From Tenacibaculum finnmarkense (GTDB lineage Bacteria > Bacteroidota > Bacteroidia > Flavobacteriales > Flavobacteriaceae): a DNA stretch of 64,000 nucleotides. Each line of letters begins with the position of its first letter. The first letter of the stretch is position 1. The notes beneath the pieces are model-generated. The model saw only the letters and a list, made by a program, of their open reading frames with translations, had not been told where the DNA came from and made no database searches. Below, in pieces: positions 24,604-33,533 of this stretch. The stretch covers positions 186,001-250,000 of the forward strand of contig NZ_OENA01000038.1 of assembly GCF_900239185.1 (NCBI RefSeq), read 5' to 3'. The translations under genes were made by a program, and so were the position numbers.

Positions 24604-26319
24604 ATGAAAAAACTAATTGCTACCCTACTATTTATAAACATATTTGTTGCTTTACAGGCTCAAAAATTAGAAAACAAAATTCCCAATACTTCCGATATTG
24701 TAGTCGTTGCCGATGCTGATAATTTATTCAAATTAATAAACATTTCAGAAATAGACAACAGTTTTTTAGGCGAAGAAATGTTAAAAGTCATTAATAGAAG
24801 CAGAGAAAAAAAAGTAAGCTCAGTGGGTGGCGCAGGAATTGCTATAAAATCAAACGCGTATTACTTTTTTGAAAGAACTGATAGTATTTCATACCATACA
24901 TTTTTAGTGAAAATCAACGATAAAGCTCGTTATCAAGCGATGTTGAAATCAAGAGATTTAAAGAAAATTAAAAAAGAACAAGGGTACAGTTATATTCAAA
25001 AAAACAGCGAATTAATGCTTTGGAATAATGAGTTTCTTGTCTTTGTAAAAGGCGATAAACACCGTGGGTATTTTAAGCAACATACCGAGCGTTTTGAAAA
25101 ACTAAAACAAGAAGGACAATCGATGTATGCTGTAAAAAAATCCCTGTCAAAACAATGGATTTTACAAAAAGGATTTTCAATAGCAACTAATGGTTTATTA
25201 ACTTCAATTGCGGTAAATCCAAGCTTTCAAAAGGCGAAAAAAAGAAATGCTGCTGCAACACTTTGGGTGCGTAATTATGGCGAATTAATAGCCGATGTAA
25301 TTGGTTCTTTAGGAAGAGGTTTAAAATCATCAATAGCTTCATTAATGCCTCAAAACGGTGAAAACATCAACGGAATAGAAACGGTAAGTGCTAATCTATT
25401 TTTTAATAAAAAAAATGCCAATTTATTATTAGAAATGACTGTTAGCGATGACATGAAAAAATCGTTCAAAAAGATTTATAATCAAAAAATGAACAGCACT
25501 CTAATTAATAGTTTTAATCATGATAATGCCTTGGCTTTTTGGAGTGTTTCTATAAATACCGAACAATTATTGCTAGAATATCCGGCAATGGTTGACAAAA
25601 TGTATGGCGGAATGTTTCCAAAATTTAGTCAAGAGATTAGCGTTGTTGGCGATGTATTATCATTAATTATAGATGAAAAAGCAATGGCAAGCTTAGTTAC
25701 TGGTGATGCTTTATTTGTATTAAATGGTTTTGAAAAAAAACAGGTATCATATAAATCATATAAATATGATGACAATTACAAACGTAAAGAAATAACCAAA
25801 ACAAAAGAAACATTAATGCCGGATTTTACTTTTATGATGGGCTCAAAAGAAGAAAAGTTACTAACAAAATTATTCAAATTAGGGCAAAAGCACAAGTTGC
25901 TAAAAGGAGTAAAAAATGTTTTTGAATTGGATGTTAAAAAAGCAAAATTACCGTTTAATGTATATGCGGTTATAAAAAAGGAGGTGCTTTATATTACAAA
26001 TTCAAAAGTAAGGGCGGTAAAATTATCGCTAGGAAAAACAAGTTTTAAAACAAGAAAACACCGCAGGTTAATTAAGAAAAATTCAAGTGTTTTATTTGCC
26101 GATGTAAACGCGTTACTTGCTCATTTACCAAAAAAATCATTTCGAAGTACTGAAAGAAAAATGATTGCTTTTTCGAATGATAATATTCAGGATGTTCGTT
26201 TTGTGGTTTCAAAAATGAAAGGAAACAAAATAGCATCAAAAGTTGAATTAAATACCAAGGGTAAACAAGAAAATACCTTAAAATTATTGTTTGATTTTAT
26301 AAATAATGTTGCAAAGTAA
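24604..26319 (+). CDS. Exported protein of unknown function, DUF4836-like
   Basis: A 571-residue protein with a cleavable signal peptide (MKKLIATLLFINIFVALQAQ). The start is ATG 24604; a longer frame opens at TTG 24583. The mature region begins NTSDIVVVADADNLFKLINI, as in DUF4836-type proteins. It has a distinctive segment YKYDDNYKRKEITKTKE followed by TLMPDFTFMMG (about residues 388-415). A matching segment occurs in the next gene, so the two are diverged paralogues. Localisation is periplasmic or surface. The function is unknown and the family name is tentative. Confidence 0.65.
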   Translation: MKKLIATLLFINIFVALQAQKLENKIPNTSDIVVVADADNLFKLINISEIDNSFLGEEMLKVINRSREKKVSSVGGAGIAIKSNAYYFFERTDSISYHTFLVKINDKARYQAMLKSRDLKKIKKEQGYSYIQKNSELMLWNNEFLVFVKGDKHRGYFKQHTERFEKLKQEGQSMYAVKKSLSKQWILQKGFSIATNGLLTSIAVNPSFQKAKKRNAAATLWVRNYGELIADVIGSLGRGLKSSIASLMPQNGENINGIETVSANLFFNKKNANLLLEMTVSDDMKKSFKKIYNQKMNSTLINSFNHDNALAFWSVSINTEQLLLEYPAMVDKMYGGMFPKFSQEISVVGDVLSLIIDEKAMASLVTGDALFVLNGFEKKQVSYKSYKYDDNYKRKEITKTKETLMPDFTFMMGSKEEKLLTKLFKLGQKHKLLKGVKNVFELDVKKAKLPFNVYAVIKKEVLYITNSKVRAVKLSLGKTSFKTRKHRRLIKKNSSVLFADVNALLAHLPKKSFRSTERKMIAFSNDNIQDVRFVVSKMKGNKIASKVELNTKGKQENTLKLLFDFINNVAK

Positions 26320-26323
26320 CGAA

Positions 26324-27670
26324 ATGTTTAAAAAAATATTATTTGTTGTTTTTCTGCTGATTAGCACACTGTTTACCTTCGGATATTTTAAGTATTATCC
26401 CAGAGAAAATACGGCTGTTAAAATACCTGTTTCTGCGGATGTAATTATTCGTGTAAATTTACGTGAAATAGCATATAATATGTTAAAGGATGTTGTAAAA
26501 CATCCTTTAACATATTTAAAATCGTCTAAAAAAAATAAGCAAACTAAAGTTGGTTCTTTGTTTGAACAGCTTAAAATTCCTTCGGATGTTTTTTTTTATA
26601 GCAATAACGATATTTTAAAAAATACATGGGTAAGTACTGTTATTGAAATCAAAAATAAAGCGGATTTATTATCCTTTTTTAATCAAGATAAATTTGTTAA
26701 AAAATCACTTGAAAATGCTGTTTATTTCATCAGTAAAAAGACGGTTTATTTTATCAATAATAATCAATTAAGAATTGTTTTTAATATAGATGAAATTACT
26801 AAAGTTGAAACGAAACTAAAGATTCTTTTAAATACAAAGGAGTATTTAAAAGATGAAAACAGCATTGTTCAGAAATTAAAAAACAGCAAAGAACTTATTG
26901 CTTTATCAACTAAAACTAACGATTTTTTAGAACTTGGAATTGATGAAAATGAAATATCAATACTTGGAGAATTATCTGAAAAAAACACGCCTTTTTTATC
27001 TTCTGAAAACAATATAAATAATGGCTTATTAGCAACTGTTTCAGGAAAAGTAAAAAAATCTTTTTTGAGCGATTATTTAGATAAATCATCAAAAGATAGG
27101 TTTAAAAAATTCACAAATTTATCAATCGATAGTCTTCAAAGGCATTGGAATGGTGAATTTAATGCCAATTTAAATGCTTTTATCCAACGAAAAGATAGCG
27201 TTGTAACGTATCAATATGATGATGATTTTAATAAAATTGCAAAAACAACGATTCAAAAAACAATAATTCCTGATGTAAATGTAAGTTTTGGAGGCGGTGC
27301 TTTTTTAAATTATTTAGCATCAAAAAAAGCACTAAAAAATATTAATGAAAAAAAAATATTGCTTGTAAATCCGTTGTTTAAAACCTATGCTTATCAGCAA
27401 GAAAAGAGCTTGTTTTTATCTTCAAAAGATGAATCTAATACTATTTTAAATAAGGAAAAGAACAAGAAGTTTAATCAGCACGCTAAATTTTTACTTTTTA
27501 TAGAGGTAGAAAAATATTTAAAAACTCAAGATACTTCTTTAGAAAATTTCACGAAGTATTTAGCTGAAATAAAAACAATAAAGGCAGTGGTTAGCACTGA
27601 TAATAAGGTGTCGGTTAAAGTTTGTTTTAAAACAAGTGCGCTAAATTTTTTATATCAAACAATTAAGTAA
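26324..27670 (+). CDS. Exported or membrane-anchored protein, paralogue of the upstream gene
   Basis: A 448-residue protein with an N-terminal hydrophobic segment (FKKILFVVFLLISTLFTFGYF) that may be an uncleaved anchor. Early on, VKIPVSADVIIRVNLREI parallels the start of the upstream protein. Later, VTYQYDDDFNKIAKTTIQK and TIIPDVNVSFGGG match the upstream YKYDD...PDFTFMMG segment. ATG at 26324 follows the preceding stop by 4 bp; an in-frame ATG at 26306 would overlap it. It is the last gene of the lipoprotein operon. Function unknown. Confidence 0.65.
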   Translation: MFKKILFVVFLLISTLFTFGYFKYYPRENTAVKIPVSADVIIRVNLREIAYNMLKDVVKHPLTYLKSSKKNKQTKVGSLFEQLKIPSDVFFYSNNDILKNTWVSTVIEIKNKADLLSFFNQDKFVKKSLENAVYFISKKTVYFINNNQLRIVFNIDEITKVETKLKILLNTKEYLKDENSIVQKLKNSKELIALSTKTNDFLELGIDENEISILGELSEKNTPFLSSENNINNGLLATVSGKVKKSFLSDYLDKSSKDRFKKFTNLSIDSLQRHWNGEFNANLNAFIQRKDSVVTYQYDDDFNKIAKTTIQKTIIPDVNVSFGGGAFLNYLASKKALKNINEKKILLVNPLFKTYAYQQEKSLFLSSKDESNTILNKEKNKKFNQHAKFLLFIEVEKYLKTQDTSLENFTKYLAEIKTIKAVVSTDNKVSVKVCFKTSALNFLYQTIK

Positions 27671-27686
27671 CACCCTGTTTGTGAAA

Positions 27687-28073
27687 TTAGTTTAAAGAAG
27701 GGCTTGCGGTTAGTTGAAATATAGGAATAGTAACGATAAATTCTTCAAGAGTTTCGGTATTAATCATTTTGTAATTTCCTTTCATTGCACCTGTTGTTGA
27801 TAGTAAAAAACAGTTTGATCGGTATTTAAAAATATCGTTTGGTTTTAAAACAGGAGTTTCGCCAACTACCCCTTTACCCACTACGTGTTCTGTGTTTTTA
27901 AGAGCGTCCATAATAATCCAAAAACGTTCTAAAAGTTGTACGGTGTCGGTAGAATTATTTTCAATAGAAATATAATAACTAAAAGAAAAATATTCATGTT
28001 CACCTTGGTTAACCACACCATTAAAATTGGTTTCGATTGCTATTTTAATACCCTTGCTTATTTGTTGTAACAT
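27687..28073 (-). CDS. apaG: ApaG domain protein (Co2+/Mg2+ efflux-associated)
   Basis: A 128-residue all-beta protein with the ApaG/F-box-associated fold. Recognisable segments are GEHEYFSFSYYISIENNS, VQLLERFWIIMDA, VVGKGVVGETPVLKPND and LSTTGAMKGNY. ApaG is a conserved cytosolic protein, genetically linked in enterobacteria to cobalt resistance and Ap4A metabolism; its biochemical role is unresolved. It lies directly downstream (45 bp) of the T9SS plug gene on the same strand and may be co-transcribed with it. Confidence 0.9.
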   Translation of the reverse strand: MLQQISKGIKIAIETNFNGVVNQGEHEYFSFSYYISIENNSTDTVQLLERFWIIMDALKNTEHVVGKGVVGETPVLKPNDIFKYRSNCFLLSTTGAMKGNYKMINTETLEEFIVTIPIFQLTASPSLN

Positions 28074-28118
28074 AGTTTTATTTTTTTTATTAAGAAGTTT
28101 TAATTGATGAACACCAAG

Positions 28119-29339
28119 TTACCTATTTTGATTAAAGTAGCCATTCCCAAGTCCGATAACACGGTGGTAAGTTTCGCCGAAAGGCTTATAATATACGATA
28201 ACTGTATATTCATTTTCGGTTTGATAGAATGAACCACTTACTTCATTTAGGTTTGTAATTTGCTTGTTACTTAGTGTTACATACTTATAATTATAAAACC
28301 CTTGTTTGAATTTAATTGCAGCCTGGTATTGTTCTGAAACCGTATCATATTTCATTTTATTTTCTTCGGATAATTCATAATTATTAAACGCTCCATAAAT
28401 AAAAACAGCCTTATTTTGATAAGCTTCATAAGCGGCTAACGAAAAATGAACCATAGAATAATCCGCCTCTGTATTGGTGTCATTAGCCTCTAAGGTTCTT
28501 ACGATAAATTGCCCGTTGATATCAGGGTTATAGGTGTACACTTTGTCTGTTCGTTCTTCGTTAAGGTATAAGTAGCTGTGATATAGTTCTTTTCGTTGTG
28601 TTTTGGCAATGCTAAAATTACTGCTACGTAAGTGTTTGGTATCAAAATTTAAAAACTCATTGCCACCCCAAAAATTTGTTTGAAGCGTATGGTTGTAAAT
28701 AAGCTGTTGCTGTTTTATAAATTTTGGTTGAATATTATATCGAACCGTATTCCAATTATGGTTTTGTAATAAGGCGATATTAATTTCTTGCTGCGCATTA
28801 TTTATACTTAAATTTTGATGATTTACCGTAAATTGTACCGTTTGTTTTTGATTGTTTGATTTCGCTTCTCGGCTTCTAAAAACAGCTACGCCAACGGTTG
28901 TAATATCTTCATAAAAAATACAGCGTCTTGTAAATACTAGGTCATAATTTTCATCTAAAATAGAAATTAAATAATTTCCACTTTTTGTGATGATGGTGTT
29001 TTGATTAGGAATATCAACCGTATAATGTGTGTAGGGCTGTAAGGTATTGAATGAATTACTTGTGTTTATAATTTCATTTTGATCAAACCCCTCAATATAT
29101 TGACTAGAAGTTAAATTACTAGGTTTCCAATTATAGGTCATGTGTTCAATTTTATACTGATATTCTTTATTATCAGCCTCTAAATCATCAAAAGATAAGG
29201 TTAAAACACTTCCTAAACGCACAATTGCCGCAAACTGATTTTTGCTGTGTTTTGGGCGCAATTGAATTGTGTTGATGTTTTGGGCGCTAATAACAAAATG
29301 AAGGGCACTAAATAAGAAGCTTAATAGGTATTTTATCAT
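28119..29339 (-). CDS. Type IX secretion system plug protein (DUF5103)
   Basis: A 406-residue exported protein. The signal peptide ends FVISAQ (about residue 20). The mature part has the DUF5103 pattern: NTIQLRPKHSKNQFAAIVRLG near the start, IEHMTYNWKPSNLTSSQYIEG, then two Ig-like domains. In Flavobacterium johnsoniae a protein of this family blocks the periplasmic face of the SprA translocon when no substrate is bound. The -7 box almost touches the start codon, so the mRNA may have little or no leader. It indicates that the organism has gliding or T9SS machinery elsewhere. Confidence 0.85.
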   Translation of the reverse strand: MIKYLLSFLFSALHFVISAQNINTIQLRPKHSKNQFAAIVRLGSVLTLSFDDLEADNKEYQYKIEHMTYNWKPSNLTSSQYIEGFDQNEIINTSNSFNTLQPYTHYTVDIPNQNTIITKSGNYLISILDENYDLVFTRRCIFYEDITTVGVAVFRSREAKSNNQKQTVQFTVNHQNLSINNAQQEINIALLQNHNWNTVRYNIQPKFIKQQQLIYNHTLQTNFWGGNEFLNFDTKHLRSSNFSIAKTQRKELYHSYLYLNEERTDKVYTYNPDINGQFIVRTLEANDTNTEADYSMVHFSLAAYEAYQNKAVFIYGAFNNYELSEENKMKYDTVSEQYQAAIKFKQGFYNYKYVTLSNKQITNLNEVSGSFYQTENEYTVIVYYKPFGETYHRVIGLGNGYFNQNR

Positions 29340-29344
29340 GAATG

Positions 29345-29352
29345 CAAAGGTA
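29345..29352 (-). promoter_or_regulatory. Probable -7 box of the T9SS plug gene
   Basis: The minus strand reads TACCTTTGCA. The box ends 5 bp before the ATG at 29339, so transcription would start at or very near the first codon. Confidence 0.5.
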
Positions 29353-29378
29353 TCAAAATATAAACCAACGCTACTTAT

Positions 29379-29399
29379 TTATTTAGAACAAATATAAAT
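29379..29399. promoter_or_regulatory. 21-bp motif upstream of nqr, identical to one upstream of act
   Basis: A 21-bp sequence beginning TTATTTAGAAC and ending AAATATAAAT, an imperfect palindrome (ATTTA near the left end, TAAAT at the right). The same 21 bases stand at 58623-58643 upstream of the act operon, in the same orientation. It is a likely regulator-binding site. Confidence 0.55.
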
Positions 29400-29455
29400 A
29401 GCTAATTATTCAAAAGATATAAATATAAATACTTACTCGAAAAAATCAAAACCTG

Positions 29456-29463
29456 TAAATTTG
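29456..29463 (+). promoter_or_regulatory. Probable -7 box of the nqr operon
   Basis: TAAATTTG, matching TAnnTTTG, 38 bp upstream of the nqrA start and 56 bp downstream of the 21-bp motif. No clear -33 TTG, so activator dependence is possible. Confidence 0.45.
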
Positions 29464-29501
29464 TTTTTTTTTAGAAAATCAATTTAACCAGTTCAGTTCC
29501 T

Positions 29502-30854
29502 ATGTCAAAAGACATCCGTATTAAGAAAGGCTTGGACATCAAGCTCGTTGGCGAAGCAGCGCAAATAACTACCGAACTTCCGTTAGGTGGTGTGTTTGCA
29601 ATTCAGCCAGATGATTTTCACGGCGTTATTCCAAAAATTTTAGCAAAACAAGGTACCGAAGTAAAGGCGGGTCAAGCACTTTTTTATTCAAAAAGTGATG
29701 AGCGTATTTTATTTCCAAGTCCTGTTAGTGGTAAAATTTCAGAAATCGTTCGTGGAGCCAGAAGAAAAGTTTTAGCAATTAAAATCACTGCTGATGCACA
29801 GCAGGAGTACAAAGATTTTGGTAAAAAAGATGTTGATGCAATGTCTGGTGAAGAAGTGAAAACTCACTTGTTTGCTTCAGGTTGTTGGCCATTTGTAAAA
29901 CAGCGTCCGTATGACGTGATTGCAGATCCGAATCAAGCACCTAAATCAATTTTTGTATCTGCCTATGCAAGTGCACCTTTAGCAGCCGATTATGATTACG
30001 CCTTAAAAGGTAAAGAAGCTGAATTACAAACTGCATTAACTGCTTTGACAAAATTAACAGCAGGTAAAGTACACGTTTCTGTAGCAAAAAAATCAACATC
30101 ATCTCCTTTTAAAGGAATGAAAGGTGTTGAATTGCACAACGTATCTGGACCGCACCCTGTTGGTAATGTGAGTACGCAAATTGCACAAATAGACCCTATT
30201 AATAAAGGGGAAGTTGTGTGGGTTGTTACACCTCAAGATTTAGTAGTTATCGGTGAGTTATTACTAACTGGTAAATTTAACGCAAAGCGTACTATTGCTT
30301 TAGCAGGATCTAAATTCAGCAAACCTCAATATGTTACTGCTTTGGCAGGAGCAAATATTGGAGATCTTGTAAAAGGGAATTTAGAAGCTGATAATGCGCG
30401 TGTAATTAGCGGAAACGTATTAAGCGGTGTTCAGGTTGATACAGCAGGATATTTAGGATACTATGAAAACATAGTAACTGCAATTCCTGAAGGTGATGAT
30501 TATGAATTATTCGGTTGGAATAAACCTGTTTTTAACAAGGTTTCTACCTCAAGAGCATTTACGTTCTCTTGGTTAACTCCGAAGAAAAAATACAACTTAA
30601 ATACTAATACAAACGGTGAACACAGAGCTTTTGTGGTTACAGGATCGTATGAAGAAGTATTTCCGTTGGATATTTTTCCGATGCAATTATTAAAATCTTG
30701 TAAATACAAAGACCTTGACGAAATGGAAGGGTTAGGTGCTTACGAAATTGCACCAGAAGATTTCGCTTTAACAGAATTTATTTGTGTGTCTAAACAGCCT
30801 CACCAGAAAATAATTCGTGAAGGATTAGATTTAATGAGAGAAGAATTAGGATAA
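29502..30854 (+). CDS. nqrA: Na+-translocating NADH-quinone reductase subunit A
   Basis: A 450-residue peripheral cytoplasmic subunit of Na+-NQR, near the family length. It starts MSKDIRIKKGLDIKLVGEA, the NqrA N-terminal pattern, and contains the conserved segments HGVIPKILAKQGTEVKAGQ, SPVSGKISEIVRGARRKVLA and NVSGPHPVGNVSTQIAQIDP. NqrA takes part in ubiquinone or menaquinone reduction at the cytoplasmic side of the complex. First gene of the complete nqrABCDEF operon, separated from nqrB by 3 bp. Confidence 0.96.
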   Translation: MSKDIRIKKGLDIKLVGEAAQITTELPLGGVFAIQPDDFHGVIPKILAKQGTEVKAGQALFYSKSDERILFPSPVSGKISEIVRGARRKVLAIKITADAQQEYKDFGKKDVDAMSGEEVKTHLFASGCWPFVKQRPYDVIADPNQAPKSIFVSAYASAPLAADYDYALKGKEAELQTALTALTKLTAGKVHVSVAKKSTSSPFKGMKGVELHNVSGPHPVGNVSTQIAQIDPINKGEVVWVVTPQDLVVIGELLLTGKFNAKRTIALAGSKFSKPQYVTALAGANIGDLVKGNLEADNARVISGNVLSGVQVDTAGYLGYYENIVTAIPEGDDYELFGWNKPVFNKVSTSRAFTFSWLTPKKKYNLNTNTNGEHRAFVVTGSYEEVFPLDIFPMQLLKSCKYKDLDEMEGLGAYEIAPEDFALTEFICVSKQPHQKIIREGLDLMREELG

Positions 30855-30857
30855 GAT

Positions 30858-32063
30858 ATGGGCTTAAAACAAAACTTACATAAGTTAAAAGAAAAGTATA
30901 AAGGTACTAAGATGGCACCTGCGTTTAACGCAATCCACACCTTTTTATATTTGCCTAATGAGACGACTCACGGAGGAACTCATATAAAGGCTGCTGATGA
31001 TTTAAAACGTACCATGAACATAGTAATTATGTCATTAGTACCGTGTTTAATCTTCGGAATGTTCAATGCAGGTTATCAACATAACGCTGCTATCAATGGA
31101 TTTACAGAAGGAATGTCTTTCTTTAGTGGAGAGTTCTGGAATATGGCGAATTTCTTAATCGGTTTAGTGAAAATTTTACCGTTAATAATCGTATCATATG
31201 TGGTTGGTTTAGCTGTTGAAATTGTTTTCGCAGTAATAAAAGGTCACGAAGTAGAAGAAGGGTATTTAGTAACAGGAATGTTAGTTCCGTTAATTGTGCC
31301 AATCGATTTACCTTTATGGATGCTATCTGTAGCGGTAGTATTTGGTGTAGTTATCGGTAAAGAAGTATTTGGAGGTACAGGAATGAATATTTTAAATCCT
31401 GCATTAACAATACGTGCATTTTTATTCTTCGCATATCCAACTTGGATGTCGGGAGATAAAGTATGGGTTCAAGGAGCTAGAGAATTAACAGGAACAGCAG
31501 ATGCTATTTCTGGAGAAACTATTCTAGGAACTTTAGCACAATCGCAACCAGTAACACATTCTGTTTCTGATATGTTCTTCGGATTTATTCCTGGTTCAGT
31601 AGGAGAAACATCTACCTTCTTAATTTTATTAGGAGCTTTATTTTTAATCTTTACAAAGATTGGAAGCTGGAGAATTATGTTATCAGCAGTAATCGGAGCT
31701 TTAGTAATGGGATTCATTTTTAATCAAGTAGTTGGTTTAGGATGGATTGGTGAAACAAGTAAGTTTTACGGATTAATGAGTTTAGATTTCTGGAAACATT
31801 TATTAATTGGAGGTTTTGCATTTGGAGCTATCTATATGGCTACTGATCCTGTATCAGCATCGCAAACCAACAAAGGAAAATGGATTTATGGTTTCTTTAT
31901 CGGATTTATTTCGATTATGATTCGTGTATTTAATCCTGCCTATCCAGAAGGAGTAATGTTAGCTATTTTATTAATGAACGTTTTTGCTCCAACAATTGAC
32001 CATTATGTGGTTCAAGGGAATATCAAGAGAAGATTAAAACGTGCTAAAGTTAAAACTGCCTAA
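30858..32063 (+). CDS. nqrB: Na+-translocating NADH-quinone reductase subunit B
   Basis: A 401-residue integral membrane subunit with about ten transmembrane segments. It carries a covalently bound FMN on a threonine; here the candidate is T221 in DAISGETIL, where the usual motif is D-x-x-S-G-A-T. NqrB also binds riboflavin and forms the main Na+ path with NqrD and NqrE. Conserved features include the N-terminal PAFNAIHTFLYLPNETTHGG and the loop GKEVFGGTGMNILNPAL. It sits tightly between nqrA and nqrC. Confidence 0.96.
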   Translation: MGLKQNLHKLKEKYKGTKMAPAFNAIHTFLYLPNETTHGGTHIKAADDLKRTMNIVIMSLVPCLIFGMFNAGYQHNAAINGFTEGMSFFSGEFWNMANFLIGLVKILPLIIVSYVVGLAVEIVFAVIKGHEVEEGYLVTGMLVPLIVPIDLPLWMLSVAVVFGVVIGKEVFGGTGMNILNPALTIRAFLFFAYPTWMSGDKVWVQGARELTGTADAISGETILGTLAQSQPVTHSVSDMFFGFIPGSVGETSTFLILLGALFLIFTKIGSWRIMLSAVIGALVMGFIFNQVVGLGWIGETSKFYGLMSLDFWKHLLIGGFAFGAIYMATDPVSASQTNKGKWIYGFFIGFISIMIRVFNPAYPEGVMLAILLMNVFAPTIDHYVVQGNIKRRLKRAKVKTA

Positions 32064-32065
32064 TT

Positions 32066-32806
32066 ATGAGTAAGAGAACAGACAGTAATGGATATACGCT
32101 ACTTTTTGCCATTGCAATGGTATTAATAGTAGGTGCGTTGTTAGCTTTTACAGCTTCATCGCTTCGCCCAATGATTGATGCAAATAAACGTATCGAAAAG
32201 CAACAAAATATTTTGTATGCGATGGGGGTAAATGAAAATGATGAATCTAGCGCAGTCTTTGTTTCTAAAGACAAAGTAGCTGGTGAGTTTTCAAAATACA
32301 TCAAAAAACAAATCGTTATTGAAGGTGCTAAGGTTACTGAAGATGCGAATGCGTATTTAATCGATGTAAAAAAACAGCAAACAGCTGCAAAAGCAGGAAA
32401 AGTAAGAAAATTACCAGTATTTATTGGTGAAAAAGACGGTAAAACGTTTTACATCACGCCAATTAGAGGTAAAGGTCTTTGGGATGCTATTTGGGCATAT
32501 GTTGCCTTGGATAAAAACATGGTAGTTCAGGGTGCTTTTTTCGATCATAAAGGAGAAACGCCAGGTTTAGGAGCAAATATTAAGCAACGCTATTTTATGG
32601 ATGACTTTATCGGAGAAGATTTAATGAACAACGGTTCTTTTAAAGGAATTGGAGTTTCAAAATCGAATAATGATCCGAAGAACGAAGATAAAAATGATAA
32701 CGAGGTAGATGCTATTGCAGGTGCAACAATTACAGGTGATGGAGTTGCTGCAATGATTAAATCTGAATTAGGTTTATACGTGCCTTACTTTAAAACATTG
32801 AAATAA
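32066..32806 (+). CDS. nqrC: Na+-translocating NADH-quinone reductase subunit C
   Basis: A 246-residue subunit with one N-terminal membrane segment (YTLLFAIAMVLIVGALLAF) and a periplasmic FMN-binding domain. The flavin attachment motif is DAIAGATIT near residue 222, the Thr being the covalent FMN site. The segment DHKGETPGLGANIKQRYF is typical of the family. FMN is attached after export by ApbE, which is not encoded in the window. The start lies 2 bp after the nqrB stop. Confidence 0.96.
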   Translation: MSKRTDSNGYTLLFAIAMVLIVGALLAFTASSLRPMIDANKRIEKQQNILYAMGVNENDESSAVFVSKDKVAGEFSKYIKKQIVIEGAKVTEDANAYLIDVKKQQTAAKAGKVRKLPVFIGEKDGKTFYITPIRGKGLWDAIWAYVALDKNMVVQGAFFDHKGETPGLGANIKQRYFMDDFIGEDLMNNGSFKGIGVSKSNNDPKNEDKNDNEVDAIAGATITGDGVAAMIKSELGLYVPYFKTLK

Positions 32807-32808
32807 AT

Positions 32809-33453
32809 ATGGGACTTTTATCAAAAAAAGACGCAGCATTAATTACAGATCCGTTATTAGATAACAACCCAATTACGATTCAAGTATTAGGTATCTGTTC
32901 AGCATTAGCAATTACAGCAGAACTTAAAGCTTCTATAGTAATGGCAGTTTCTGTATTATTTGTATTAGGTATAGGAAACGTTGTAATCTCTTTAATGAGA
33001 AACATTATTCCATCAAAAATTAGAATTATTGTACAGTTAATCGTAGTTGCTGCTTTAGTAATTATTGTTGATCAAGTATTAAAAGCTTTTGCTTACGAGT
33101 TAAGTAAAACACTTTCGGTATTTGTTGGTTTAATTATTACCAACTGTATTATTATGGGACGTTTTGAAGCTTTTGCTTTAGGAAATGGTCCTTGGAAATC
33201 ATTCTTAGATGGAATTGGAAATGCATTAGGATACGGAGCTATTTTAATTGCAGTAGGTTTCTTTAGAGAGTTATTAGGTTCTGGTACTTTATTAGGATTT
33301 AAAGTATTAGGAGATCCAATAGAACAAACAGGATTGTATGCATTAGGATATGAAAATAACGGATTTATGTTATTATCTCCAATGGCATTAATTGTTGTTG
33401 GTATTATTATTTGGATACAACGTAGTAGAAACAAAGCATTAATCGAGGATTAA
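32809..33453 (+). CDS. nqrD: Na+-translocating NADH-quinone reductase subunit D
   Basis: A 214-residue membrane subunit with six hydrophobic segments. It has the paired cysteine motifs LGICSALAI (about residue 27-35) and ITNCIIMGR (about 107-115) that, with the matching pair in NqrE, coordinate the intramembrane iron centre. Conserved GFFRELLGSGTLLG follows. The start lies 2 bp after nqrC. An 80-bp spacer with a strong hairpin separates it from nqrE, the only real gap in this operon. Confidence 0.96.
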   Translation: MGLLSKKDAALITDPLLDNNPITIQVLGICSALAITAELKASIVMAVSVLFVLGIGNVVISLMRNIIPSKIRIIVQLIVVAALVIIVDQVLKAFAYELSKTLSVFVGLIITNCIIMGRFEAFALGNGPWKSFLDGIGNALGYGAILIAVGFFRELLGSGTLLGFKVLGDPIEQTGLYALGYENNGFMLLSPMALIVVGIIIWIQRSRNKALIED

Positions 33454-33466
33454 ATCCTCTTCAATA

Positions 33467-33504
33467 TTTATAGTTTAAATTGTTTATTGAATTTAAACTA
33501 TAAA
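33467..33504 (+). promoter_or_regulatory. Intra-operon hairpin between nqrD and nqrE
   Basis: A perfect 15-bp AT-rich inverted repeat (TTTATAGTTTAAATT and its exact complement) around an 8-nt loop. There is no T run after the stem, so it is unlikely to be a terminator. RNA processing, stabilisation or a protein site is more likely. Confidence 0.6.
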
Positions 33505-33533
33505 TAAAAAGGAAAGAGGGAAAAATATAAAAT

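Noticed and set aside
33093-33434. Antisense frame of 113 codons inside nqrD
   Set aside because: A shadow of a well-supported gene; rich in Pro and Asn, no start context or promoter.
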